This document shows, piece after piece, positions 23,524 to 31,377 of a DNA stretch of 31,668 nucleotides (position 1 is its first letter; each line of letters begins with the position of its first letter). Location of the stretch: the IMG/VR virus record IMGVR_UViG_3300025462_000002, positions 1 through 31,668 of that record. One strand, written 5' to 3'. This stretch comes from a virus. The notes beneath the pieces were generated by a model. The model ran no database searches. It saw only the letters and a list, made by a program, of their open reading frames with translations, and was not told the origin of the DNA. The translations under genes were made by a program, and so were the position numbers.

Positions 23524-25167
23524 TTAGCTTTTAGCTATAGATAAAATTATATCTGGTTTCTCAACCTTCAAGTCAAACTTTTCTATATCCAATTTAGCAT
23601 TTTGACAAATATCCTGCCATGCTAACTCCATCTCCGATTGTAAAAAATCTGCCACATCTTCAGCTTCCACTTTATCACATTCAATTATTATCTCATCATG
23701 AATAAGATTAGCAATCTGCAAAGAAGGAGTTTTACGCTTTAAGTTTATTATTGTCTGTTTCAAAAGCTCTGCTCCGCTTCCCTGTATCTGAATATTCAAC
23801 GCTTCATTAAAGCTATCAGTCCTATACGGTCTTCCTAAAATTGTCTTGTCTTCATACACGTTTTTGGCATACAAAACATCTTTAACTCTTTGATGCTTTT
23901 TAGCTATGGTAGGATAAGTAGCGAGCCATTTACGTTTTATCGCTTCACCTTCGTGTTCGGATAGCCTAATGCCTGTGTTAGTATAAACATAATTGGCAAA
24001 TGCCTTACCGCTCATACCATACAGCAAACCGAAGTTAGCCGATTTTGCTATTTGCCGCTCTGGTTTACTAACATCGGTCATACTTTTACTGTATATTACC
24101 GAAGCAGTGTATTTGTGTAAATCTATATCATTGACAAATGCATCTATCATACTTTTTTCTTGCCAAATCAAACTTGCTAAGCGTAGCTCAATCTGTGGAA
24201 AATCCGCCACTACATAGACCTTACCTTCATCTTCCGTAAAGCCAAAGACAGACCTAAGCTCTCTGGGGATTTGCTGGATATTCTCGGAGCTACAAGTCAT
24301 ACGCCCAGACTTTGCTCCTACTACATTAAACTTTCCATACACTCTATCAGTATTAAACTTGTCTATGAAGTTTAGAAGCTTACTAATTTTTCTGTATTCA
24401 TATATCTGTTTAGCCAACTCATCACCTTGATAAACTAAATCTAAAAGCGTTTCTTTATCGGCTTTGGGTGTGCTTAAGACTTGTGCTACTTGTTGAGGTG
24501 ATAAAGGATTAAAAGGAAAGTTAAACGATTTAAGCTTAGCTGTTAACTCTTGTTTCTTGTTAAATAAAGCCTGTTTATTTACCTTTAAACCAACTCTGTG
24601 AATGTCAAGCATCATTTTAGACACAAATAAATCTTGCCTATAAACTCTATTGGTTTTGAAAAAATTAGGGTGTTGGGTTAAGATGGCATGATATAGTTTA
24701 GGAAGATAATATACATCTGAAGCCGCATACTCTAACTGTGCTTGACTAATGAATAAACCTCCAAAGCCTTGTTTTTGCATAGCCTTTTTATCAATTTTGA
24801 TATCAAGTTTCAATATTGAATTTAAGACATCATATAAACCATAATTTTCAAGCCAGTAATATACAATCTTACTGGCTAAGTATAAATCATCATAAAAATA
24901 TTGCTTTTTTACATCTTCAAACCTTGCCCCTAACACTTCTAAATCGTATTGAAGATTATATCCTACAATGTAGTTAAACGATTTGAGATAGTCCAAAACG
25001 GTTTCTGGGGAACTTCGTTTTACATCAATGATAAACACATGCTCTAAACCTTCTTGGTATAACTGAAGCAAAACAAGACTGCCGTATAATGTAGTAGTCT
25101 CAGTATCTACATAAAGCGTTTTATCTCTTGGTAAGTCTGGTAAAGTATTGATTAGTTTGTATTTCAT
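23524..25167 (-). CDS. polA: Family A DNA polymerase with 3'-5' exonuclease
   Basis: The replicative polymerase. At 547 aa it has exonuclease and polymerase domains but no 5' nuclease. Proofreading motifs: Exo I DTE (Asp21, Glu23), Exo II NLQYD (71-75), Exo III YAASD (147-151). Polymerase motifs: motif A DFPQIELR (322-329), motif B RQIAKSANFGLLYG (371-384, Arg371, Lys375, Phe379, Tyr383), motif C HDE (490-492). GRMTCSSENIQQIP corresponds to the 'GRLSSS.PNLQNIP' block. All catalytic residues are present. The domain plan matches phage replicases and the short, 5'-nuclease-free polymerases of hot-spring viruses and Aquificota; that link is my inference. GGAGG precedes the ATG. Confidence 0.95.
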   Translation of the reverse strand: MKYKLINTLPDLPRDKTLYVDTETTTLYGSLVLLQLYQEGLEHVFIIDVKRSSPETVLDYLKSFNYIVGYNLQYDLEVLGARFEDVKKQYFYDDLYLASKIVYYWLENYGLYDVLNSILKLDIKIDKKAMQKQGFGGLFISQAQLEYAASDVYYLPKLYHAILTQHPNFFKTNRVYRQDLFVSKMMLDIHRVGLKVNKQALFNKKQELTAKLKSFNFPFNPLSPQQVAQVLSTPKADKETLLDLVYQGDELAKQIYEYRKISKLLNFIDKFNTDRVYGKFNVVGAKSGRMTCSSENIQQIPRELRSVFGFTEDEGKVYVVADFPQIELRLASLIWQEKSMIDAFVNDIDLHKYTASVIYSKSMTDVSKPERQIAKSANFGLLYGMSGKAFANYVYTNTGIRLSEHEGEAIKRKWLATYPTIAKKHQRVKDVLYAKNVYEDKTILGRPYRTDSFNEALNIQIQGSGAELLKQTIINLKRKTPSLQIANLIHDEIIIECDKVEAEDVADFLQSEMELAWQDICQNAKLDIEKFDLKVEKPDIILSIAKS

Positions 25168-25177
25168 AACCGCCTCC

Positions 25178-28033
25178 TTAAAAATCTATATCTGGCTCTT
25201 TTTCTGTCTCTTTTACCTCCTTGCTCTCTGCAAACTCTGGCAAGCCTCCGTGAGCAAAGAAGTTGCAAATAGATTGATAAACTTTCAAATCATACTTCCT
25301 ATGTAGCAATTGTTTATACACTAATACGAAGTCTTGCCATTCACTAACTTTGCACATGCCTTTATTATGTTTAAGCCTATCTAAATCCTCTTCTTTGTAA
25401 AGCGGGTCTAAGATTGCAGTTTTGACAAAGCCAAAGTTTCGGCTTTTATAAAGCTTACCAAACACAAGATTAAAAAGTCTTTTCTCATTTGAGTCTAATG
25501 CTTGAAGTGTAATAGCAGCTGTGTTTAAGGCTTTTGTCAATAAGTAAGCCTGAAACTGCTTTTTATTTTGCATAGCTTCTACAAACTTGTTAGAAGCTTC
25601 TATACAAATGTCTTCAAATGTAGTATTGGTAATAACTAAATCTTTTATCAAATCTGATTTATTCAACAAATAAGCAGCAATAAGCTCAATATTTTCTTCT
25701 ATCGCTTTATCAGACATTCCCAAATCCTGATAGAAAAATTTAAACGCCATAAAGGATAATGTGATATGTGTAAAATGCTCTTCATAAAGCGTGTCAATAA
25801 AATGGCTAAACTTGTCTCTGACGAATTTATTCATTTTTACATATTCTTTATTTAAATCGCTTCTCTGAAATGCCGATAAGTGTTTAACAATAAAGCCGTA
25901 ATTTTTATTGAGCGTTGGGAAGATAACGCTATCTATCTCATGCCATATGTCTTTCAAATGCTCTTCTCGTTTCAATAAAAGCGTAAATACTCTTCTAATC
26001 AAGCCGTTAAACTCATTAAAGGCTTTTTCTAATGTAAAATTATTAGGCTCACCTGTTAAAACAATTGGCACAGTAATTGGTGGGGCTGTCTTATAGGCAT
26101 CGGCTTTAATTGAAGCGTTAGCCATGTGATACAACAATGACCGCATCTTTTCATAATCATTGCCTTTGCTAACTACTTCATCTATAAAGATTGGTGTTTT
26201 AATGATGCCAAACTGATTTTTAACTCTCGCTTCAGTTATGGAACTGAAGCTAAACTCTTTTGGCTTGCCAAATAAAGCCAATGCCATTAAAGTTCGCTTG
26301 GTTTTACCAATACGGCTTTCACCTCTAATGGCAACGATTGGTGTAAGAGCAAAGCCAAACTCTTCTCTAAACCAGTCAAGTAGAAAATGTGATAAGAAAA
26401 AGCCAATCAAATAAAGTATGAGTGGCTCTTTCAACTCAAATAAACGAATATACGCCTGCTTCCATTCTTCATGACTGCCTTTAGTAGCTGGCAAGTAATC
26501 TATCAAAACGCTTTCATCTCTGGCAAAATAGCCATATAAAACGCTATAAAGCTCTGGCTCTGAAACATTCTCATTCCCAATCATAACATCCCAAGCTTGT
26601 TGATAAGCTCGTTTTCTATAACCTACAAAATCAATCTCAATCATTGTTTTAGGGTCTGATTGGAGAATGTAAAGATATTCTTCTATCAATTTTCTAAATT
26701 TTTGCTTATTCTTAATAGGAATAATATTTGCAATATGTGATAAATCAATCTCGGCATTTGAGCGATTGTCTTTTTCAATGATGTAGTATTTATTATTTGT
26801 CAAAACTTTCATGTAATCTTCAATAGCAACGGGCATTACTTTTCTAATTAGTTTTGTAATTTTAAAAGCCTTTGACACTTCTATCTTACGCTCTATCGGG
26901 TCTCCGTTTTCTTGCTCTACTCTTTCAATTGCATACCATTTATCGCCTTCCATAATGAAGCCAAGAATTTCAATTTTAAATTTGTTAGCATCTCTAAACG
27001 GATGGGAAAAAATCACACCTTCAGCAGACTTTCTAAACACAAGGCATTTTTCACACACTCCTTTCATATAGAGCTTCCTACATGAAGGGAGTATGAGAGT
27101 GCCTTCTTGTTTTGTCGCAAAGTTAAGAACGGATTTAAACATATCTACAATGGCTTTATAGTTTGGAGTGCCTTTACGCCAAAGCAAAGACTTACTCACA
27201 AAATCTTTTTCTACTTCATCATTATTGTCTGATAAAACATAACGCACAGCATAAAGCCAAGCCATCATAAACCATTGATTGTAATCATGAGTCTCCCATG
27301 AATTGTCAAGGATTTGTATTGATTGACATTGGTTAAATACATCTTCAAACTCTGTAAATGTAGGGGTTATGTATGTGTATTCCGTATTTTCTTTATCAAT
27401 ATGAAGCTCGGCTAAAATATCTTGGGTATAAGTAGCTGGATTGATTATATAAGCTGGGAGCTCAGCGCATATGATACGGGTCATAGCCCCGATGCCATCT
27501 ATTTTATCAATCCATAGAGCTTGATTTTTTACTCTTATACTATCCAAAATAGCTACAAACTTATCAATCAATGCCTCATCTTCTTTTTCAATCCATTCAT
27601 CAGAAATCCAAAAGGCATGCCAGCCTTTATAAGTCTTATGAATGACATTTGGCTTTAACTCACCAAATATCTCAAGCTTTATAAGAAGCTCATCAACAGA
27701 CATAGATTTATCAGTATCAAGCCGAGCAATAACCTTTGTGCTTAGAAAATTCTGCCTTGACGCTGTACCATCATAAAGCCCTAAGGTAAAGCGAATATGA
27801 CGGTAATCATCTGCGTTGAGATGGTCTATTACATTTAAAAGATTTTGAGCTGCAACTCCAAAGGTGTCTGCCCAGCGTTTGTATGTTCTCTCATTGCTAT
27901 CAAAATAGATAGCAGACCCATTAAATTTGTATGTAGATAAGTCTGCTTCTACACCGCCTAATATACCAACTTTATTTTCTTTTGATAATAGACCAATACT
28001 ATACAAAAACGAAGAAAACTTAACCTCTTCCAT
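25178..28033 (-). CDS. Primase-helicase (AEP-like primase plus AAA+/SF3-like helicase)
   Basis: The start is at 28033, where GGAGG sits 5 nt upstream; the TTG at 28045 overlaps that site. The protein is 951 aa. The N-terminal part carries archaeo-eukaryotic primase-type features: an acidic pair in ARLDTD (106, 108), HKTYKGWHAFW with His139, and a further Asp near 176. A Cys set follows (Cys318, 327, 330: LPSCRKL, then VCEKC), as in PriCT-type linkers. The C-terminal ATPase has Walker A GESRIGKT (571-578), Walker B IFIDE (615-619), sensor-1-like VLTGEPNN and an RR finger-like pair, resembling D5/SF3 helicases. It should prime and unwind DNA for the adjacent polymerase. The protein ends EPDIDF. 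Primase identity is less sure than the helicase. Confidence 0.78.
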   Translation of the reverse strand: MEEVKFSSFLYSIGLLSKENKVGILGGVEADLSTYKFNGSAIYFDSNERTYKRWADTFGVAAQNLLNVIDHLNADDYRHIRFTLGLYDGTASRQNFLSTKVIARLDTDKSMSVDELLIKLEIFGELKPNVIHKTYKGWHAFWISDEWIEKEDEALIDKFVAILDSIRVKNQALWIDKIDGIGAMTRIICAELPAYIINPATYTQDILAELHIDKENTEYTYITPTFTEFEDVFNQCQSIQILDNSWETHDYNQWFMMAWLYAVRYVLSDNNDEVEKDFVSKSLLWRKGTPNYKAIVDMFKSVLNFATKQEGTLILPSCRKLYMKGVCEKCLVFRKSAEGVIFSHPFRDANKFKIEILGFIMEGDKWYAIERVEQENGDPIERKIEVSKAFKITKLIRKVMPVAIEDYMKVLTNNKYYIIEKDNRSNAEIDLSHIANIIPIKNKQKFRKLIEEYLYILQSDPKTMIEIDFVGYRKRAYQQAWDVMIGNENVSEPELYSVLYGYFARDESVLIDYLPATKGSHEEWKQAYIRLFELKEPLILYLIGFFLSHFLLDWFREEFGFALTPIVAIRGESRIGKTKRTLMALALFGKPKEFSFSSITEARVKNQFGIIKTPIFIDEVVSKGNDYEKMRSLLYHMANASIKADAYKTAPPITVPIVLTGEPNNFTLEKAFNEFNGLIRRVFTLLLKREEHLKDIWHEIDSVIFPTLNKNYGFIVKHLSAFQRSDLNKEYVKMNKFVRDKFSHFIDTLYEEHFTHITLSFMAFKFFYQDLGMSDKAIEENIELIAAYLLNKSDLIKDLVITNTTFEDICIEASNKFVEAMQNKKQFQAYLLTKALNTAAITLQALDSNEKRLFNLVFGKLYKSRNFGFVKTAILDPLYKEEDLDRLKHNKGMCKVSEWQDFVLVYKQLLHRKYDLKVYQSICNFFAHGGLPEFAESKEVKETEKEPDIDF

Positions 28034-28047
28034 ACTAACCTCCAAAG

Positions 28048-28749
28048 TTATTTTATTTTAGCAAATTTACAGTGCTTTTTATAATGACAATTATTGCAAA
28101 CATTATTAAACAATCCTATAGGTGGAAAGTTATTAGCATATACGCTTGCTTTAACATTATCAATAATCTCATTTAACTCTTCTTTAGCTATCGGTTCAAT
28201 CTGCTTCACTTCCACATGCGTTGGTGTTATGTAATGAAGGTAATAAGCATCTACATTATGAGCTAAGTGATAAATAGAGAGTTGAAGCGTATATTTAACA
28301 TTGTCTTTAATTTGCCCCCGAGTTGTTTTAAAATCAATGATGTGATATTTCTTACCTTCTTTAATAACCAAATCCACATAACCCCGTAGCGTAAAGTCTT
28401 CATCAAGCTTGAGCTCAAAATATTGTTCAGCTTCAACTGGCTCAAGCGTGACAGCTACAGGAGTATAAACATCTAAATAATGCTTCGCTTCACTAATACA
28501 ATCTTCCAATTGTAATGCGTTCATATGAGCGTATTCTTCTAAAGCAATCTTTAGAAAATCTGAAGGAGTGGTTAGCGTGTCTTTGTCTTTCATTTTCTCT
28601 GTAAAATAAAGCTCTAATGCCCTATGCACTAATTTACCTGTTATCAAATAAGGATTTTCCGATGGCACTTCTACCTTATCAATGTATTTAATTTTAAATG
28701 CATAGGGACATTGCAAATATAAATTAACGCCTGAAGCTGATATCTCCAT
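28048..28749 (-). CDS. Cas4/RecB-type Fe-S exonuclease
   Basis: A predicted 5'-3' single-strand exonuclease of the Cas4/AddB PD-(D/E)XK group, processing DNA ends in replication or recombination. The 233-aa protein has SASGVNLYLQCPYAF with Cys14, GKLVHRALE (His42), GYVDLVIKEGKKYHIIDFKTT (Asp126, Asp139, Lys141) and QLSIY (Gln156). A C-terminal triad CNNCHYKKHC (Cys218, 221, 227) completes the four cysteines of the Fe-S cluster. All active-site residues are intact. No cas1/cas2 or CRISPR repeat is seen here, so it is a phage recombination nuclease rather than a CRISPR component. AAAGGAG precedes the ATG; it sits between the SNF2-type helicase and the primase-helicase genes. Confidence 0.88.
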   Translation of the reverse strand: MEISASGVNLYLQCPYAFKIKYIDKVEVPSENPYLITGKLVHRALELYFTEKMKDKDTLTTPSDFLKIALEEYAHMNALQLEDCISEAKHYLDVYTPVAVTLEPVEAEQYFELKLDEDFTLRGYVDLVIKEGKKYHIIDFKTTRGQIKDNVKYTLQLSIYHLAHNVDAYYLHYITPTHVEVKQIEPIAKEELNEIIDNVKASVYANNFPPIGLFNNVCNNCHYKKHCKFAKIK

Positions 28750-28751
28750 TC

Positions 28752-29897
28752 TTAGTCTCCTTTGCGTAAATAATCATAAACACTTGCCTTATCATTTAAT
28801 ATACCATATATCTTATAATCTATACTGTTTTGTAAAATTTTATAGATGGTAACTTTCTGAGTTTGTCCCGTGCGATAAACTCTTGACAACGATTGATTGT
28901 AATCACGATAAGACAATGGGGGAGCTAAAAATACTACATTTTTATAGCGTTGAAGGTTTGCACCTTCTTTAAGTGCGTAAGTAGTGACGATAGCCTTGTC
29001 TTGCCTTGTTAAAGCCATATCAAAGTCTTGACGAAACTCTCCAGTAATAGCATAAACATTATGCTTAATCTTACTTTTTATTGCCATCACAGGGTCTTTA
29101 AACAAACTAAAAACTATTGTGTCTGGATTGTCTTCTATAAAATCAATGACCCAATCAATCTTTGTCTGAGTTATAGACTGTCTAAATTCTTGGATAAAAG
29201 TTGCTACCGTATAGAGCGAAAAATCTTCTATATCAATGTCAATCTTTTCTTTTGGAAGCTTTATAGTTAATTCTTGAAGCGGTGGAAGTTCTACTACATC
29301 TTCCTTCTTTACGACATGAGCGTATTTTAAAAACCAATTTTTAAGCGATTGCTTATGCTCCTGAGACTTTATACGTTCTGGTTTATAGTATTTATCAAGG
29401 TAATAAAAACTGTTTAAAAAATACGAATACGATTTATACTTCTTAAAGAATGCATCGTCAGGATTAAGCACTCTTAATTGCGTATAAATCTCATAAAGCC
29501 TATCCGCAGGTGTCCCAGACAAAAGTAAGCTGGGCGGAAGCTTGTGCCCAATAGCATAAGCAATAGCCTTCTTTGTCATCTTTGCTGAATTATTTTTAAG
29601 TCTGTGAGCTTCGTCAAAGATGACAAAGTCATAGCTTGAAAAATCTCCTATCTTATCCCTAAACGCTTCATAAGTGATAATGGAAAGTTTTAAATCTTGG
29701 AAGTATTGGCTTTCAGTTTGCCACGACAAGTTAGAAGATTTAGGAGCTACTATCAGGAGATTTTTAAAGCCATGAGCATTTGCTATAGCAAGAGAGCCTC
29801 TGGTTTTGCCTGTGCCTGTCTCCCAATTGAGATACAATTTCTGATTTCTTTCTTTAAACAAATTAATAGCTTGCTCTTGGTGTTTAAATAATTGCAT
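28752..29897 (-). CDS. SNF2-type SF2 helicase/ATPase
   Basis: A DNA-dependent ATPase that may remodel forks or displace proteins and recombination intermediates. The 381-aa protein is compact, with motif I ETGTGKT (26-32), motif II DEAH (95-98), motif III SGTP (127-130), motif V-like EGANLQ (311-316) and motif VI QSLSRVYRTGQ (335-345), the QxxxRxxRxGQ signature of SNF2-like phage helicases. AAGGAGGT lies just before the ATG. It opens the second half of the early operon, after a 101-bp gap holding a GC-rich hairpin and a forward promoter. Confidence 0.9.
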   Translation of the reverse strand: MQLFKHQEQAINLFKERNQKLYLNWETGTGKTRGSLAIANAHGFKNLLIVAPKSSNLSWQTESQYFQDLKLSIITYEAFRDKIGDFSSYDFVIFDEAHRLKNNSAKMTKKAIAYAIGHKLPPSLLLSGTPADRLYEIYTQLRVLNPDDAFFKKYKSYSYFLNSFYYLDKYYKPERIKSQEHKQSLKNWFLKYAHVVKKEDVVELPPLQELTIKLPKEKIDIDIEDFSLYTVATFIQEFRQSITQTKIDWVIDFIEDNPDTIVFSLFKDPVMAIKSKIKHNVYAITGEFRQDFDMALTRQDKAIVTTYALKEGANLQRYKNVVFLAPPLSYRDYNQSLSRVYRTGQTQKVTIYKILQNSIDYKIYGILNDKASVYDYLRKGD

Positions 29898-29906
29898 AAG
29901 ACCTCC

Positions 29907-29934
29907 TTGACAAATTAAGAATTTGTGATATAAT
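29907..29934 (+). promoter_or_regulatory. Consensus promoter facing antisense to the early operon
   Basis: TTGACA at 29907-29912, a 16-bp spacer, and a perfect TATAAT at 29929-29934, on the strand opposite all surrounding genes. The start would be near 29941. It overlaps a 7-bp inverted repeat, ACAAATT-aag-AATTTGT (29910-29926), and shares TTTGTGWTATA with the divergent promoter at 1432-1460. No + strand ORF follows. Confidence 0.65.
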
Positions 29935-29974
29935 TAGAGATAACCTACCGCCTCACCTCCAAAGTTTTTTATTA

Positions 29975-29993
29975 AGCGGGCATTACGCCCGCT
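29975..29993. repeat. GC-rich hairpin downstream of the 29999-30352 gene
   Basis: AGCGGGC (29975-29981) and GCCCGCT (29987-29993) form a perfect 7-bp stem with a 5-nt loop, 5 nt after the stop of the minus-strand gene. Neither strand has a proper U-tract after it, so it is a weak terminator candidate, an mRNA-stabilising end, or the end of a short + strand RNA. Confidence 0.6.
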
Positions 29994-29998
29994 GATGT

Positions 29999-30352
29999 TT
30001 ATCTTCTCAAAAATCTGTGGGTCGCTTTAATAAGCTTAACGCTATTTCGTTGTTCTTTTTCTATCTCATATAAGTTTTCTAACGAAGTTAATTCGGTTTC
30101 TATACACTCAACAATTTCATCAACAGAGAATAAGCGTGGTAGTTCAATAGATAAAACATCAGGCACTTCAACACGAATACTCTTTTTAAAATCTATTATA
30201 GTAATCTTAGTAATATTATTCGTGTGCGAAGTTATATGTAAACTGGTGTAAGAAAAATTATCAACTATAATATCAAACTCAGGGCTACATAGAAAGTTAG
30301 ATAATAGGCTTCTACCAGCTGTTTCTTTAGTTAAAAACAATAAAGAAATCAT
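29999..30352 (-). CDS. Tandem paralog B, unknown replication-operon protein
   Basis: This 117-aa protein is homologous to its upstream neighbour (30365-30691): FLTKETAGRSLLSNFLCSPEFDIIVD aligns with YLTDEPTIAKTLIAGVLGAPQFKIVID, and both carry a C-terminal CIETEL motif followed by a basic tail. They are predicted alpha/beta with a central beta sheet. No known family is recognised. It is expressed from a GGAGGT site. A role in replication, or as an early host-takeover protein, is inferred from the operon only. Confidence 0.7.
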   Translation of the reverse strand: MISLLFLTKETAGRSLLSNFLCSPEFDIIVDNFSYTSLHITSHTNNITKITIIDFKKSIRVEVPDVLSIELPRLFSVDEIVECIETELTSLENLYEIEKEQRNSVKLIKATHRFLRR

Positions 30353-30364
30353 ATAATTACCTCC

Positions 30365-30691
30365 TTATCTTTTAACGGCTGTTGCATTAATGACGCCATC
30401 TTCTTCTTTTATTTCAACACTGTAGTAACGTTTAAGATATACGTTTAACTCAGTTTCAATACAGTGTTTAAGCCGTTGCATAGAGATATAGGACTTTATA
30501 ACCAACGGCTGAAAATATGTTGAAACCATCATAAGAGTGTCATTATCTTTTTTAATATCAAACCAAAAATCTTTACTTGACACTCTTACACTATATTGGT
30601 CTATTACAATTTTAAACTGCGGGGCACCGAGCACCCCTGCTATTAAAGTCTTTGCTATCGTTGGCTCATCAGTTAAGTATGTTATCTTCAT
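30365..30691 (-). CDS. Tandem paralog A, unknown replication-operon protein
   Basis: The 108-aa upstream copy of the pair. It shares the N-terminal (YLTDEPTIAKTLIAGVLGAP) and C-terminal (HCIETEL...VKR) blocks with the downstream copy but differs in the middle, where this copy has VSSKDFWFDIKKDNDTLMM. The divergence implies an old duplication with separate roles. It lies 12 bp from its paralog and 11 bp from the SSB-like gene, with GGAGGT upstream of the ATG. The function is not recognised. Confidence 0.7.
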   Translation of the reverse strand: MKITYLTDEPTIAKTLIAGVLGAPQFKIVIDQYSVRVSSKDFWFDIKKDNDTLMMVSTYFQPLVIKSYISMQRLKHCIETELNVYLKRYYSVEIKEEDGVINATAVKR

Positions 30692-30702
30692 GCCTTACCT
30701 CC

Positions 30703-31377
30703 TTAAAATTCAACTTCTGGCTCTAACCCATCTTCTACTTCTACTTGCTCTTCCGTTGGCTCATATTTGTTATAATCTTCCAAAGCCGATTTAAGCTTGT
30801 CAAGACTAATAATAGCTTGTGCCAACACGTTTTCATCGGCTATATCCATTTGTGAAACAAGCTTAAGCTCAGCATATTCTACGGAGCCCTTCTTTTTAGG
30901 CTTTAAACCCAAATGTAAAACAGAAGATATCACTTCTTTACCTTCATTTTTCAAATCCTGCTTTATTTCCATGAAGGACTTTAAAACGGCTCCTTTCATG
31001 TAAAACACTGCTTCTTCCCACTTGCCGTTGTGCTTAACAAATGTCAGAAAGATGGATATATACTTAGGCTTTATATCGCTATCTTTCATTTTCTTAACCA
31101 ATGCTCCGATTTTATGCCCTGTCTTTAAATCAAGGGCATTGTTTATAGCAAACGGCTTTGTAATTTGACTTAGAAGAGTAAGCCTTTGCAACTGTGGGTC
31201 ATAGTAAATGTATTGAGCGTATTCAGAGATAAAGAAGACTTCTACTTCAGTTAGCTCTTGCTCACCCAATACAAACTTCTTAGCCTTACCATCTACTTTT
31301 AGCACTTGAAATGGAAGGTTTCTACGCTTGCCTGTGTTCTCGGCAAGCAACTTTGCCTTAAGCTCTTGAATACTCAT
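30703..31377 (-). CDS. Candidate single-stranded DNA-binding protein
   Basis: The 224-aa protein has a beta-rich core (residues about 20-165), a short helical part (LAQAIISLDKLKSALEDYNKYE) and a highly acidic C-terminal tail EVEDGLEPEVEF ending in Phe. Acidic tails with a terminal aromatic are the hallmark of SSB proteins such as T7 gp2.5 and E. coli SSB. The tail here nearly matches that of the primase-helicase (EPDIDF). Its position in the replication operon supports an SSB role. I do not recognise an OB-fold family by sequence, so it is an inference. It overlaps the upstream gene by 4 bp (ATGA), with AGGAGGT before the ATG. Confidence 0.55.
   Translation of the reverse strand: MSIQELKAKLLAENTGKRRNLPFQVLKVDGKAKKFVLGEQELTEVEVFFISEYAQYIYYDPQLQRLTLLSQITKPFAINNALDLKTGHKIGALVKKMKDSDIKPKYISIFLTFVKHNGKWEEAVFYMKGAVLKSFMEIKQDLKNEGKEVISSVLHLGLKPKKKGSVEYAELKLVSQMDIADENVLAQAIISLDKLKSALEDYNKYEPTEEQVEVEDGLEPEVEF

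Noticed and set aside
28033-28045. TTG start at 28045 for the primase-helicase
   Set aside because: The TTG overlaps the GGAGG site that clearly serves the ATG at 28033.
28048-28749. Cas4-like gene as evidence of a CRISPR system
   Set aside because: No cas1, cas2 or repeat-spacer array is present; the neighbours are phage replication genes.
28883-28911. TTGACA inside the SNF2 gene as a promoter
   Set aside because: No acceptable -10 box (CGATAA) and it faces antisense within coding sequence.
29975-29993. Hairpin as a standard intrinsic terminator
   Set aside because: Neither strand shows a U-run after the stem; the T-run lies on the wrong side for either direction.
30537-30794. Plus-strand ORF of 85 aa in the early operon
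   Set aside because: It overlaps two coupled minus-strand genes entirely and has no start site of its own.
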